This document shows, in pieces, positions 7,946-16,877 of a stretch of 64,000 nucleotides of DNA (its first letter is position 1; each line of letters begins with the position of its first letter). The position numbers and the translations under genes were made by a program. Below the pieces are notes generated by a model, which did no database searches, was not told where the DNA came from, and worked only from the letters and a program-made list of their open reading frames with translations. This DNA is from Streptomyces sp. SAI-135 (lineage in GTDB: Bacteria > Actinomycetota > Actinomycetes > Streptomycetales > Streptomycetaceae). Location: assembly GCF_029893805.1 (NCBI RefSeq), contig NZ_JARXYP010000002.1, forward strand, positions 3,038,001 through 3,102,000. Direction: 5' to 3'.

Positions 7946-8830
7946 ATGCGGAAGCAGGGCCACCGCTCGCGGGCCGTCGTCGCCGTCCTGACGGCGGCTC
8001 TGGTGGGCGCAGCCGGCTGTGACGCCGTGGGGGGCGACTCGGCGGCGCCGACCCAGAAGCCCAAGCCCTCGCCCAGGGCCACGCCGGCGTGGAACAGCAA
8101 ACCGGGGTCGATCGCCGCGGTCGGCGACTCCATCACCCGCGGTTTCGACGCCTGCGGGATCCTCAAGGACTGCCCCGACGTGTCCTGGGCCACCGGCGGC
8201 AGCACCCAGGTCGACTCGCTCGCCGTCCGGCTGCTGGGGCGGGCGAAGGCGGCGCAGCACAGCTGGAACTACGCGGTGTCCGGGTCGCGGATGGCCGACC
8301 TGTCCACGCAGATGGCACAGGCGGCCGCGCGCACACCGGCGCTGGTCACCGTGATGGTCGGCGCCAACGACGCCTGCCGGGACTCCACGGCGGCGATGAC
8401 GTCGGTGTCCGACTTCCGGGCCGGCTTCGAGGACGCCCTCGGTGTGCTGCGCAAGCGGGCGCCCAAGGCGCAGGTGTACGTGGCGAGCGTGCCGAACCTC
8501 AAGCGGCTGTGGTCCCAGGGCCGCACCAACCCGCTGGGCAAGCAGGTGTGGAAGCTGGGCGTGTGCCCGTCGATGCTCGCCGACGCGGACGCCCTGGACG
8601 CGGCGGCGACCGAGCGGCGGGACACCGTGCAGGAGCGGGTGGAGGCCTACAACTCCGTGCTGAAGGAGGTGTGCGCGAAGGACGAACGGTGCCGGTACGA
8701 CGGGGGCGCGGTGTACGACTACCGGTTCGGCACCGACCAGCTCAGCCACTGGGACTGGTTCCATCCGAGTGTGAACGGACAGGCACGGCTGGCGGAGATC
8801 GCATACCGCAAGGTCAGGTCGGTGACCTAA
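7946..8830 (+). CDS. SGNH/GDSL-family lipoprotein hydrolase
   Basis: A 294-aa secreted esterase/lipase-type hydrolase. The signal peptide ends in a lipobox (LVGAAGC, Cys25), so the protein should be anchored to the outer face of the membrane. Block I is GDSITRG with nucleophile Ser62. VGANDAC supplies the oxyanion Asn, and WDWFHPS near the end supplies Asp270 and His273. A Pro/Lys-rich linker follows the lipid anchor. The substrate is not evident; candidates are cell-wall or polysaccharide acyl groups. RBS GAGGGG precedes the ATG. Confidence 0.85.
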   Translation: MRKQGHRSRAVVAVLTAALVGAAGCDAVGGDSAAPTQKPKPSPRATPAWNSKPGSIAAVGDSITRGFDACGILKDCPDVSWATGGSTQVDSLAVRLLGRAKAAQHSWNYAVSGSRMADLSTQMAQAAARTPALVTVMVGANDACRDSTAAMTSVSDFRAGFEDALGVLRKRAPKAQVYVASVPNLKRLWSQGRTNPLGKQVWKLGVCPSMLADADALDAAATERRDTVQERVEAYNSVLKEVCAKDERCRYDGGAVYDYRFGTDQLSHWDWFHPSVNGQARLAEIAYRKVRSVT

Positions 8831-8840
8831 AGTTCCGCAC

Positions 8841-9812
8841 ATGAACGAACTCTTCGCCACCCTTCCCGACGGCACCCCGGTGCACCGCTGGACCCTGGAG
8901 CGCGCGGGTGTCCGTGTGCGGATCCTGTCGTACGGCGGGATCGTGCAGTCGGTCGAGGTCCCGGACCGGGACGGGCGGACGGCGGACGTGGTGCTGGGGT
9001 TCGCCGGCCTGGAGGGGTACCTGGAGCACCCGGAGCCGTATCTGGGAGCCTTCATCGGGCGGTACGCCAACCGCATCGCGGGCGCCCGCTTCGAGCTGGA
9101 CGGGGTGACGTACGCGCTCGCGCCCAACAACGCGCCGGGCTCCCTGCACGGCGGCGAGCGCGGCTTCGACAAGCGGGTGTGGGACATGGAGCCCGCGGGT
9201 GAGCACGGGGTGCGGCTGAGCCGGGTCAGCCCGCACGGCGAGGAGGGCTTCCCGGGGCGCCTTGAGGTCTCGGGGACGTACGGCCTGGACGAGTCGGGTG
9301 CGCTGCGGATCTCCTACGAGGCGGTCACCGACGCGCCGACCCTGGTGAACCTGACCAACCACAGCTACTTCAACCTGGCGGGGTCCGGGAACGCGGGCGG
9401 GCACGAACTGCGCGTCGACGCCTCGCGCTTCACCCCGGTCGACGCGGATCTCATCCCGACCGGGATCGAGGAGGTCGAGGGCACCCGGTTCGACTTCCGT
9501 CAGGCACGCAAGGTGGGCGCGGGCTACGACCACAACCTCGTGCTCGACAAGGGGCTCACCGCAGAGGCCGTCGAGGTCGCCGAGTTGTACGACCCCGCGT
9601 CCGGGCGGGTGCTGACGGTGGCGACCACCGAGCCGGGGCTCCAGCTCTACACCGCGGACCATCTGACCGAGCCCTTCTCGCCCGGGGACGGCGTCGCGCT
9701 GGAGACCCAGCACTTCCCCGACTCCCCGAACCGCCCGGAGTTCCCGGGCACGGTGCTGCGGCCGGGCGAGGTCTACCGCTCCGAGACGGTGTACCGCTTC
9801 TCCAGCCGCTAG
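8841..9812 (+). CDS. galM: Aldose 1-epimerase
   Basis: A 323-aa galactose-mutarotase-fold enzyme, cytoplasmic (no signal). It has the substrate-binding His103 (SLHGG), catalytic His174 (NLTNHSYFNLAG) and the C-terminal ETQHFPDSPN segment that contains the catalytic Glu. It interconverts alpha and beta anomers of aldoses such as galactose or glucose. It lies 10 bp after the GDSL lipoprotein gene and faces a GH3 beta-glucosidase gene, so anomers released by that enzyme are plausible substrates. A second, secreted epimerase is encoded at 37567-38715. Confidence 0.9.
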   Translation: MNELFATLPDGTPVHRWTLERAGVRVRILSYGGIVQSVEVPDRDGRTADVVLGFAGLEGYLEHPEPYLGAFIGRYANRIAGARFELDGVTYALAPNNAPGSLHGGERGFDKRVWDMEPAGEHGVRLSRVSPHGEEGFPGRLEVSGTYGLDESGALRISYEAVTDAPTLVNLTNHSYFNLAGSGNAGGHELRVDASRFTPVDADLIPTGIEEVEGTRFDFRQARKVGAGYDHNLVLDKGLTAEAVEVAELYDPASGRVLTVATTEPGLQLYTADHLTEPFSPGDGVALETQHFPDSPNRPEFPGTVLRPGEVYRSETVYRFSSR

Positions 9813-9821
9813 GGACGAACG

Positions 9822-9857
9822 AGCCCCGGCCCAGGGGTCAGGTCCCGGGCCGGGGCT
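9822..9857. terminator. Terminator between galM and the GH3 gene
   Basis: AGCCCCGGCCC (9822-9832) pairs over 11 bp with GGGCCGGGGCT (9847-9857) around a 14-nt loop, between two convergent genes. Confidence 0.75.
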
Positions 9858-9885
9858 GCTTGTGAGAGGGCTCTGCCCCCTGTGA

Positions 9886-12333
9886 TCAGACGTTAATCGT
9901 CGCGGTGACCCGGCGGTCCCCGATCGAGCGCCCGACCTGGATTTCGTACGAACCCTTCACATACGACCACGATGAGGTCTTCTCGTCCCAGATCTCGAAC
10001 GCCCGGCGCGGGATCCGGACGGTGACCTCGACCCTCTCGCCGGGGCCGGCCTCGGCCCCCGCGAACCCGGCGAGCCGGCGGGCCGGGCGCTCGGCGTCGG
10101 GCTCGGCGGGCGCCAGGTAGACCTGGACGACCTCGCGGCCCGCCCGGGCACCGGAGTTGCGCAGCCGGACCCGGACGGTGGTGCCGCGGACCTCGACGGA
10201 CTCGTAGGTCCAGTCGGTGTAGCCGAGGCCGTGGCCGAAGGGGTAGACCGGGGTGCGGCCTTCCTTCTCCCAGGCGGCGTATCCGATGAACACGCCCTCG
10301 CTGTAAGGGAGTTCGCCCCCCTCGGGGACGACCCGGGTGACCGGGGCGTCGGCCAGGGCGCCCCAGGTGGTGGGGAGCCGGCCGCCGGGCTCGTGGGCGC
10401 CGGTCAGCACGTCGGCGAGGGCCGCCCCGCCCTCCTGGCCGGGGAACCAGCCGAGCAGGACGGCGGCGACGTCCTCGCGCCAGGGCATCTCCACGGGGGA
10501 GCCGGAGTTGACGACCACGACGGTGTTCGGGTTGGCGGCGGCGACCGCGCGGACCAGTTCGTCCTGGCTGCCCGGCAGGGTGAGGTCCCGGCGGTCGTAG
10601 CCCTCGGACTCGACGCGCTCGGTGGTGGCGACCACGACGACGGCCGTGTCGGCGTTCCGGGCCGCCTCGACGGCCTCGGCGATCAGCTCGTCGGGGTCGC
10701 GCCGCGGGTCCTGGTGGGCGAGGGTGAACGCCACGACCTTCATCGGCACGTCGTCCGGGAGGACGACGGCGTGCGTCAGGGAGACCTCGACCGGCTCGCC
10801 CGCGGTCAGTTCGACCCGGGCGCGGGGCTCGGGGGCACCGAAGAAGGTGACGAACGGGTCATCCTTGTCGGTGCTCTGGACGTCGTCGTAGTACGTCGTG
10901 CCGTCGACGACCAGCCTGAAGGCGCCGAGCCCCTTGATGCCGAAGGTGTGCGAGCCGCTCTCGCGCGGGGTGAAGGTGCCCGTCAACTCGACGCTGTGCA
11001 GCCGGTCGTGGGTCACGCCCTCGGGGAGGTCCGTGCCCATCCACTGGATCTGGCCGTTGGGGGCGGACGCCGTGCCGATGACGTCCCCCGCCGCGTCCCG
11101 GCACACCGCCCGCAGGGTGAATCCCTTGTCGGCGACGGCGAGTTCGGTGTTGGGGTCGGCCCCGACGGCGTAGGTCAGGGTGCCCTTGGGGAGGGCGGCG
11201 GTGAGGCCGTCGAGCGGGGAGACGACCCGGTCCGGGAAGACGGTGGCGGAGCCGCCGCCGAGGACCCGCGCGTCACGGGCGGCGGCGCCGATGAGGGCGA
11301 CCGCGCCCGGCCTGAGCGGCAACGCCCCTTGGTTGCGGACCAGTACGAAGGCGCGGCGGGCGATCTCGCGGGCCAGCCCGATGCCGTCGACCGGGTCCGG
11401 GAGGTCGGTGACGACGGGTTCGGCGCCCTCCAGGATGCCGACACGGGCGGCGAGCCGCAGCACATTGCGTACGGCGGTGTCGACGGAGCTCTCCTCGACC
11501 TCGCCGTCGCGCACCGCCCGGGCGAGGGCTTCGCCGTAGACGGTTGCCGGGCCGGGCATGGCGACGTCGAGGCCGCCCTCGATGGCGCCCTTGGTGGAGC
11601 GGGCGGCCATCCAGTCGGAGACGTTGCAGCCGTCGAAGCCCCATTCGCCGCGCAGGACCTCGTTGACCAGGTGGTGGTGCTCGGTCATCGTCGTGCCGTT
11701 GACCGTGTTGTAGGCGGTCATGATGCCCCACGGGTGGGCGTTGTCGACGATGTGCTCGAAGGGTGCCAGGTACAGCTCGCGCAGGGTGCGTTCGGAGACC
11801 AGGTTGTTCACCGTGAAGCGGTCGGTCTCGGCGTCGTTGGCGACGAAGTGCTTGACGGTGGTGCCGACACCGCCCTCCTGCACACCGGTGACGTATCCGG
11901 CGCCGATCCGTCCCGTGAGGAGGGGGTCCTCGCTGTAGGCCTCGAAGTGGCGGCCGCCGAGCGGGGAGCGGTGGAGGTTGACGGTGGGGGCGAGCAGGAC
12001 GTGGACGCCCTTGCGACGGGCCTCCTGGGCGAGCAGGACGCCCGCCCGGCGGGCGAGTTCCGGGTCCCAGGTGGCGGCCAGCGCGGTCGGGGAGGGCAGG
12101 GCGATCGACGGGTCGTCGGCGCTCCAGCGCACGCCCCGGACGCCGATCGGGCCGTCGGACATGACGAGGGAGGCCAGGCCGATCCCGGGGAGCGCGGGCA
12201 GGGTCCACATGTCCTGGCCGGAGAGGAGCCTCGCCTTGGCGTCGAGGTCGAGTGCGGCCAGCGCCGCCTCGACGGCCGCCTCACGGGCCTGGTCGGCGGG
12301 GGTGATGCCCTCGGGGTCCTCGGATGCCGCCAT
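9886..12333 (-). CDS. GH3 beta-glucosidase with internal PA14 domain
   Basis: An 815-aa glycoside hydrolase family 3 enzyme with no signal peptide, so cytoplasmic. The N-terminal TIM barrel contains KHFVANDAE (161 onward) and the nucleophile Asp240 in CNVSDW. The alpha/beta sandwich follows, interrupted at about 395-540 by a PA14 module (HTFGIKGLGAFRLVVDG), then a C-terminal fibronectin III-like domain. This barrel-sandwich-PA14-FnIII order is typical of bacterial beta-glucosidases that clear cello- or plant-derived oligosaccharides. The gene is divergent from a TetR regulator 121 bp away, its likely controller. Confidence 0.9.
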   Translation of the reverse strand: MAASEDPEGITPADQAREAAVEAALAALDLDAKARLLSGQDMWTLPALPGIGLASLVMSDGPIGVRGVRWSADDPSIALPSPTALAATWDPELARRAGVLLAQEARRKGVHVLLAPTVNLHRSPLGGRHFEAYSEDPLLTGRIGAGYVTGVQEGGVGTTVKHFVANDAETDRFTVNNLVSERTLRELYLAPFEHIVDNAHPWGIMTAYNTVNGTTMTEHHHLVNEVLRGEWGFDGCNVSDWMAARSTKGAIEGGLDVAMPGPATVYGEALARAVRDGEVEESSVDTAVRNVLRLAARVGILEGAEPVVTDLPDPVDGIGLAREIARRAFVLVRNQGALPLRPGAVALIGAAARDARVLGGGSATVFPDRVVSPLDGLTAALPKGTLTYAVGADPNTELAVADKGFTLRAVCRDAAGDVIGTASAPNGQIQWMGTDLPEGVTHDRLHSVELTGTFTPRESGSHTFGIKGLGAFRLVVDGTTYYDDVQSTDKDDPFVTFFGAPEPRARVELTAGEPVEVSLTHAVVLPDDVPMKVVAFTLAHQDPRRDPDELIAEAVEAARNADTAVVVVATTERVESEGYDRRDLTLPGSQDELVRAVAAANPNTVVVVNSGSPVEMPWREDVAAVLLGWFPGQEGGAALADVLTGAHEPGGRLPTTWGALADAPVTRVVPEGGELPYSEGVFIGYAAWEKEGRTPVYPFGHGLGYTDWTYESVEVRGTTVRVRLRNSGARAGREVVQVYLAPAEPDAERPARRLAGFAGAEAGPGERVEVTVRIPRRAFEIWDEKTSSWSYVKGSYEIQVGRSIGDRRVTATINV

Positions 12334-12454
12334 GGCGGTGCCTCCTCGTTGAAGTCCGTGCGGTCCTCACATCGTGCATCCATTACCTGGCGAGCGGTAG
12401 GTTTCGTTATTCTGCTGTTACATAAGCGGGTGGGGCATGTCGTACGGTGACGCC

Positions 12455-13018
12455 ATGAGCGCCAGGACGAGAAGCGAGGAGCGCCGGGGCGAGATCGTCC
12501 GGGCGGCTCTGGAGGTCATCGCCGAGCGCGGCTACCGGGGCGCGAGCCTGGCCGCGGTGGCCGAGCGGGTGGGGCTGACCCAGCAGGGGCTGCTGCACCA
12601 CTTCCCGACCAAGGACGCGCTGCTGGTCGCGGTGCTGGAGGAGCGGGACAAGTGGGACGCCGTGCCGAACGGCAGCTGGCGCGTCGACCTGCTCGCCTCG
12701 CTCGTCGAGTACAACGCCATGCGGCCCGGCATCATCCAGACCTTCTCGGCGCTGCTCGGCGAGAGCGTGACGGAGGGGCACCCGGCCAGGGAGTACTTCA
12801 CCGACCGCTACACCCGGGTGCGCGCCTCGATGGCGGCGGCCCTGCGCACCGAATACGGCGACCGCCTGCCGAACGGACTGAGCCCGGAGCGCACCGCGCC
12901 GCTGCTGGTCGCCGTCATGGACGGCCTCCAGTACCAGTGGCTGCTGGACCCGGAGTCGGTGGACATGCCGGGTGCGTTCCGGGACTTCCTGCGGTTGCTG
13001 GGCGAGCCGGCGGGCTGA
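12455..13018 (+). CDS. TetR family transcriptional regulator
   Basis: A 187-aa repressor type. The N-terminal helix-turn-helix reads GYRGASLAAVAERVGLTQQGLLHHFPTKDALL, followed by a TetR_C-type ligand domain. The start could also be the ATG at 12437, which adds six residues; neither has a strong ribosome site. It is divergent from the GH3 beta-glucosidase gene, and the AT-rich stretch near 12400-12420 (TTATTCTGCTGTTACAT) probably holds the shared promoters. It probably represses the glucosidase and itself. Confidence 0.85.
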   Translation: MSARTRSEERRGEIVRAALEVIAERGYRGASLAAVAERVGLTQQGLLHHFPTKDALLVAVLEERDKWDAVPNGSWRVDLLASLVEYNAMRPGIIQTFSALLGESVTEGHPAREYFTDRYTRVRASMAAALRTEYGDRLPNGLSPERTAPLLVAVMDGLQYQWLLDPESVDMPGAFRDFLRLLGEPAG

Positions 13019-13021
13019 GGC

Positions 13022-13126
13022 TCACTGGCTCCAGGCGACGGCGAGAGCCTTGCTGAGCGCACAGACGGCGGCGAGGGCGAACGCCCGGCCGAACAGCGCC
13101 CACAGGACGACGACCCGCAGTATCAC
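13022..13126 (-). CDS. Putative 34-aa hydrophobic small protein coupled to RidA
   Basis: A short ORF whose GTG overlaps the stop of the upstream RidA gene in a GTGA junction. The 34 residues form one strongly hydrophobic helix (starting MILRVVVLWALFGRAFALAA and ending AVAWSQ), enough to cross a membrane once. It has only the RidA gene's own end as a ribosome-access region, so translation would depend on coupling. No known family is recognised. A chance ORF cannot be excluded, but the 4-bp overlap and the uniform hydrophobicity favour a real gene. Confidence 0.4.
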   Translation of the reverse strand: MILRVVVLWALFGRAFALAAVCALSKALAVAWSQ

Positions 13127-13512
13127 CCGCCCGCGGACACCGCCGCCACGACTTCGACCTCGATCAGCGCCTCCGGCCTGAACAGCCGGGGCACCTCGAA
13201 GGTCATGCTGGTGGGTGGGGTGCCGGTGAGGAACTCCCGCCGTACGGCGCCGTACTGCTCCAGTTCGGAGATGTCCGTGAGGTAGGTGCGGATGTTGATG
13301 ACGTCGGCCAGGCTCGCGCCGTGTGCGTCGAGGAGGGCGGCGAGGGTCTCGAAGACGCCCCGGGACTGCTCGGCGAGCGTGGCGCCCTCGGCGATCTGCC
13401 CGGAGACGAACAACAGGGCGCCGCCGCCGTCCTGTTCGACCCGGGCGACCTGGGAGTAGTAGGGGCTCAGGGGCTGGGGCGCGCCGACGGGGTTGTCCAG
13501 AGTGATCCGCAT
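13123..13512 (-). CDS. RidA/YjgF family protein
   Basis: A 129-aa protein with the YjgF/RidA fold. RidA proteins hydrolyse reactive enamines and imines made by PLP enzymes. The conserved features seen are LFVSGQIA, the NIRTYLTD-type strand, and a C-terminal FRPEALIEVEVVAA segment. The Arg used for substrate carboxylate binding in RidA (here in INIRTYLTDI) is present. The ATG at 13512 is chosen to match family length; the open frame continues upstream. It is divergent from a LysR gene, a common arrangement for LysR-controlled targets. Confidence 0.88.
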   Translation of the reverse strand: MRITLDNPVGAPQPLSPYYSQVARVEQDGGGALLFVSGQIAEGATLAEQSRGVFETLAALLDAHGASLADVINIRTYLTDISELEQYGAVRREFLTGTPPTSMTFEVPRLFRPEALIEVEVVAAVSAGG

Positions 13513-13552
13513 GGCCTCGACGCTAGGTCCGCCCTTGTGATGCGACAAGCGA

Positions 13553-14605
13553 ATGTCCAGCATGGCTGCCATGCCGAAACCGCATCACACGGATCTCCCT
13601 CCCGACCTCGCCACCGTCTGGCTGCGGGTCTTCCTGGAGGTCGCCCGGCACGAGTCGTTCACCGTGGCCGCGCGCACGCTGGGCTGGACGCAGTCGGCCG
13701 TGTCCCGGCAGATCGCCTCGCTGGAGGGGGCGTTGGGCGGGGCGCCGCTGTTCGACCGGCTGCCGAGGGGGGTCCGGCTGACCGAGGCGGGGCGGGTGCT
13801 CGTGCCGTACGCGGAGACCGTCACCGGGGCGCTGCACGGGGCCGCGCGCGAGCTGGCGGCGCTGCGGGAACCGGCGGGCGGGCGGCTGCGGTTCGGGGCG
13901 TTCCCCACGGCGGACGCGGCCCTGGTCCCGCACGCCCTCGGCGCCTTCCGCGCCCGCCGGCCGGGCGTGCGGGTCTCCCGCGAGGAGGGGCTCACGCCGT
14001 CGTTGCTGGACCGGCTCACCGAGGGGCGCCTGGACCTCGCGGTCGTCTCCACGACCGGCGGGGCACCGCTGTCGGCGTACGAACTGAGCCATCTGCTCGA
14101 CGAGTCGCTGTACGTCGCCGTGCCGGCCGGGCATCCGCTCCTGGACGAGGGCGGCGGGCCGGTACGGCTCGGGCGGCTCGCGGACGCCGACTGGATCTCC
14201 GGGAGCCCGCGGCCCGAGGGAACGCTTCTCGACGCGGCCCTGCGGCAGGGCTTCCGGCCGCGGATCGCCCATGTCGTCGGCGAGTGGACCGCCAAGCAGG
14301 GCTACGTCGCCGCCGGGCTGGGGGTGACGCTGGTCCCGGCACTCGCCGCGGAGGCCGTACGGCCGGACGTGGTGCTGCTCCCGGTGCTCGACGAGGGGGC
14401 TCCGGCTCGGGCGGTGTACGCGGCGACGCCGCGGGGCCGGTCGGTCTCACCGGCCGTGGCGGCGTTCGTGGAGTCGCTGCGGGAGGCCGCGGGGCGGCTC
14501 GCCCGCGCCTCGTCCCCATGGCGTGGCCCCCTTCCGTCACGCGATACTGCCGACGTCCCGCACCACGCGCGCCCCACAGCGACGGAAGGACCTGAACTCC
14601 CTTGA
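13553..14605 (+). CDS. LysR family transcriptional regulator
   Basis: A LysR-type regulator of about 344-350 aa. The N-terminal winged helix-turn-helix contains FTVAARTLGWTQSAVSRQIASLEGALG, and the rest is a periplasmic-binding-like effector domain. Three in-frame ATGs (13553, 13562, 13571) compete and none has a clear ribosome site. Only about 40 bp separate it from the divergent RidA gene, its likely target. The stop overlaps the TTG start of the next gene (TTGA), although the next gene may also have its own promoter. Confidence 0.85.
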   Translation: MSSMAAMPKPHHTDLPPDLATVWLRVFLEVARHESFTVAARTLGWTQSAVSRQIASLEGALGGAPLFDRLPRGVRLTEAGRVLVPYAETVTGALHGAARELAALREPAGGRLRFGAFPTADAALVPHALGAFRARRPGVRVSREEGLTPSLLDRLTEGRLDLAVVSTTGGAPLSAYELSHLLDESLYVAVPAGHPLLDEGGGPVRLGRLADADWISGSPRPEGTLLDAALRQGFRPRIAHVVGEWTAKQGYVAAGLGVTLVPALAAEAVRPDVVLLPVLDEGAPARAVYAATPRGRSVSPAVAAFVESLREAAGRLARASSPWRGPLPSRDTADVPHHARPTATEGPELP

Positions 14606-15858
14606 CATTCCTACGTGTTCGGATCGGCGTTCCCCAATTGGCCCTGCTGGCCCTGCTGGCGGGGCCGGTGGCCTCCGCCAGCGCGGCGACGGCACCGGCC
14701 GCGCCCTCGCCCACCGTGGAGGAACAGCGGCTCGACCGGGCCGTGCCGCGGGAGATCCTCGAACGGTCCGGATTCGACGCCGTCCCGCAGCGCTTCACGC
14801 GGGCGCTCGGCTCGGCGCGTTCCTACGGGCAGGCGCACAAGCTCGTCGTACGGCAGGGGGCCGCGCTGTGGAAGCGGGCCGTCGACCGGGCGCAGGGGCG
14901 GGGGCCGGCCGGCGGGGACCTGAGCCGGGACGACGACCGGCCCCTGTACTGGGCGCGCCTGGGGATGACCCGCGCGGTGCGCACCTGGGAGCCGCGATTC
15001 GGGCTCACGAACCGCCAACGGGCCGCTCTGCTGGGTGAGTTGGAGCGGACTTCGCGGGGGCAGACGTCCGTGCGGTACCCGGGGGGCGACCGGCTGAAGC
15101 GGGTGCTCGTCACCGGGTTCGATCCGTTCACGCTGGACCGGGACATACGGATCTCGAATCCGTCCGGGGCCAGTGCGCTGGCCCTCGACGGGACGGTGGT
15201 CGAGACGGCGGAAGGGCCGGCGCGGGTGGAGACGGTCGTCTTCCCGGTGCGGTGGCAGGACTTCACGGACCAGACCGTGGAGCGGGCGCTGCGGCCGTAT
15301 CTGAAGCACGTGGATCTCTTCACGACCGTCAGTCAGGGGCGGGTGGGCCGGTTCGACGTCGAGCGGACCAACGGGGCCTGGCGGGGCGGGTTCGCGGACA
15401 ACGACAACATCGGGGTGACGGGGACGGTGCCGGTCACCGATCCGGCCACCCAGCCGCAGTGGACGACCACGACGCTGCCGTACAAGGCGATCGTGGACGC
15501 GGACACCGGGCGCTTCCCGGTCTACGACAACACGAGCGTGACCGAGATCCCCGCGGGAGGGACACAGCCCGTCGTGCGTCCGGACGGGCCGACCCCGGGG
15601 TCCACCGCGCGGGCGGGCGGCGGCGGGGACTACCTGTCCAACGAGATCGCCTACCGGGTCACCCTGCTGCGCGACCGGCTGGGACGGCACGACGAACTGC
15701 CGGGCGGTCATGTGCACACGCCGGTACTGCAGTTCGGCACGGGGAACACCGATCCGGCGACGGGGACGGTGACCGATCCGGGGTTCGTGCAGAACCGGCT
15801 GGACATCATCGCGCAGGTGCGGGCGATCGTGGTGGTGGCGGTGGAGCAGGCCACTTGA
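14602..15858 (+). CDS. Secreted pyroglutamyl-peptidase-like protein lacking the catalytic Cys
   Basis: A 418-aa protein with a Sec signal peptide (cleavage near residue 29), a 120-residue helical prodomain-like region, then a peptidase C15 fold opening with VLVTGFDPF (about 168). Pyroglutamyl peptidases use a Glu-Cys-His triad. The Glu-bearing segment (FDVERT) and the His-bearing segment (GGHVHTP, His370/372) are recognisable. The Cys motif, usually GTYVCN, is GDYLSN here, placing Ser346 at the nucleophile position. The protein may be inactive or use serine. It starts at TTG with GGAAGGA upstream. Confidence 0.72.
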   Translation: MTFLRVRIGVPQLALLALLAGPVASASAATAPAAPSPTVEEQRLDRAVPREILERSGFDAVPQRFTRALGSARSYGQAHKLVVRQGAALWKRAVDRAQGRGPAGGDLSRDDDRPLYWARLGMTRAVRTWEPRFGLTNRQRAALLGELERTSRGQTSVRYPGGDRLKRVLVTGFDPFTLDRDIRISNPSGASALALDGTVVETAEGPARVETVVFPVRWQDFTDQTVERALRPYLKHVDLFTTVSQGRVGRFDVERTNGAWRGGFADNDNIGVTGTVPVTDPATQPQWTTTTLPYKAIVDADTGRFPVYDNTSVTEIPAGGTQPVVRPDGPTPGSTARAGGGGDYLSNEIAYRVTLLRDRLGRHDELPGGHVHTPVLQFGTGNTDPATGTVTDPGFVQNRLDIIAQVRAIVVVAVEQAT

Positions 15859-16081
15859 GGCAGGCCGCCGTCCTGGTGGAGTCCAGCCGGCGGTAGAAGT
15901 CGGCGACCGGGACCCCGGCCCGGCTCTCGGCGGCCGCCCGCAGGACCTGGGGGAAGGTGACGGTCCCGTGGCGGGCGGGGTCGGGACGGCACGTGGTGGC
16001 GAAGTCGCGCAGGAGCCGGAAGACCGCGTCCGCGTCCGTGCGCGTCGCCGGGCGGATCGTGGGCTCAGGCGCCGAGTTCAC
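15806..16081 (-). pseudogene. GNAT acetyltransferase remnant with internal deletion
   Basis: An open frame of 91 codons whose first 35 residues look like a GNAT N-acetyltransferase start (TIRPATRTDADAVFRLLRDF, then FPQVLRAAAESRAG). It jumps directly to what resembles the family's C-terminus (ADFYRRLDSTRTAACLKW), skipping the acetyl-CoA-binding core of about 70-90 residues. It then reads on into proline-rich sequence antisense to the peptidase gene. It overlaps the EI24 gene start-side by 17 bp. Best explained as a decayed gene; the family call is by motif recognition only. Confidence 0.5.
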
Positions 16082-16877
16082 CGGATACGGCTTCCCCGTC
16101 CGGCTCGTCGCCCTCCTCGTCCCCGTCCCGCGTCTCCTCTCCCAGCAGTTCCCGTGCCATCAGGGTCGCCCCCGCCACCGCGCCCGGCATCAGGAACACC
16201 GCGACGAAGGGGATCAGGAAGGACAGGCCGAGGGGGGTGCCGAAGCCCCAGATCAGGGTCTTGCGGGAGCGCAGGAGGGTCAGCCGGGTTCGGAGGTCCA
16301 CGCCGCGGCGCTGGAGTGCCACCGCGGTGAGTTCCTCGGTGAGGAAGAACCCGGTCACGAAGAAGCCGAGCACCGGGACCACGGTCTGGCCGATGACGGG
16401 GACGAAGCCCAGCGCGAAGAGCAGCACCGCCCACAGCGCGGCCCGGACCACGATGCGCACGCTGTCGCGCGCCGAGATCCACAGCTCGCGCCAGAGCGGC
16501 AGACCGGACTCGGGGGCCGTGCCGTCCGGGGAGACGTCCCGGTCGACCTTCTCGGAGAGGTTCTCGTAGAAGGGCTGGCCGATCAGGAGGGTGACCGCCG
16601 TGAAGGTCAGCACCGCCAGCAGGAGGGCCAGTGCGAACAGGACAGCGGTCAGGAAGCCCCGGAACAGGCCCCGCCACGGGCTCGACCAGTCACCGGCGAA
16701 CGGGGTCGCCCAGGACACCACGTCCTCGCCCCAGTTCGCCAGGGCCACCAGCGCCGCCACGTACAGCACCAGGGTGATCAGGCCCGGGATCAGCCCGAAG
16801 CCGTACTGCCTGCCGTGCCGGGCCACCCACCGCTGGCCCTTGAGGAGATAGTGGAAGCCCGCCCCGAGATCACGCAT
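16065..16877 (-). CDS. EI24 domain-containing membrane protein (CysZ-like)
   Basis: A 270-aa integral membrane protein with four to six hydrophobic segments (about 25-48, 72-100, 145-175 and 205-235) and a charged Asp/Glu-rich C-terminal tail. The pattern and motifs such as GLIPGLITLVLYVAAL and LIGQPFYENLSEKVD match the EI24/CysZ superfamily, whose bacterial member CysZ imports sulfate. Transport activity here is only inferred. The stop lies inside the start region of the decayed GNAT gene downstream, so the two were probably once an operon. Confidence 0.8.
   Translation of the reverse strand: MRDLGAGFHYLLKGQRWVARHGRQYGFGLIPGLITLVLYVAALVALANWGEDVVSWATPFAGDWSSPWRGLFRGFLTAVLFALALLLAVLTFTAVTLLIGQPFYENLSEKVDRDVSPDGTAPESGLPLWRELWISARDSVRIVVRAALWAVLLFALGFVPVIGQTVVPVLGFFVTGFFLTEELTAVALQRRGVDLRTRLTLLRSRKTLIWGFGTPLGLSFLIPFVAVFLMPGAVAGATLMARELLGEETRDGDEEGDEPDGEAVSGELGA

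Noticed and set aside
10231..12450. A 739-codon plus-strand open frame opposite the GH3 gene
   Set aside because: Asp/Gly/Val-rich nonsense composition typical of antisense frames in GC-rich genes; the minus strand has a complete GH3 enzyme.
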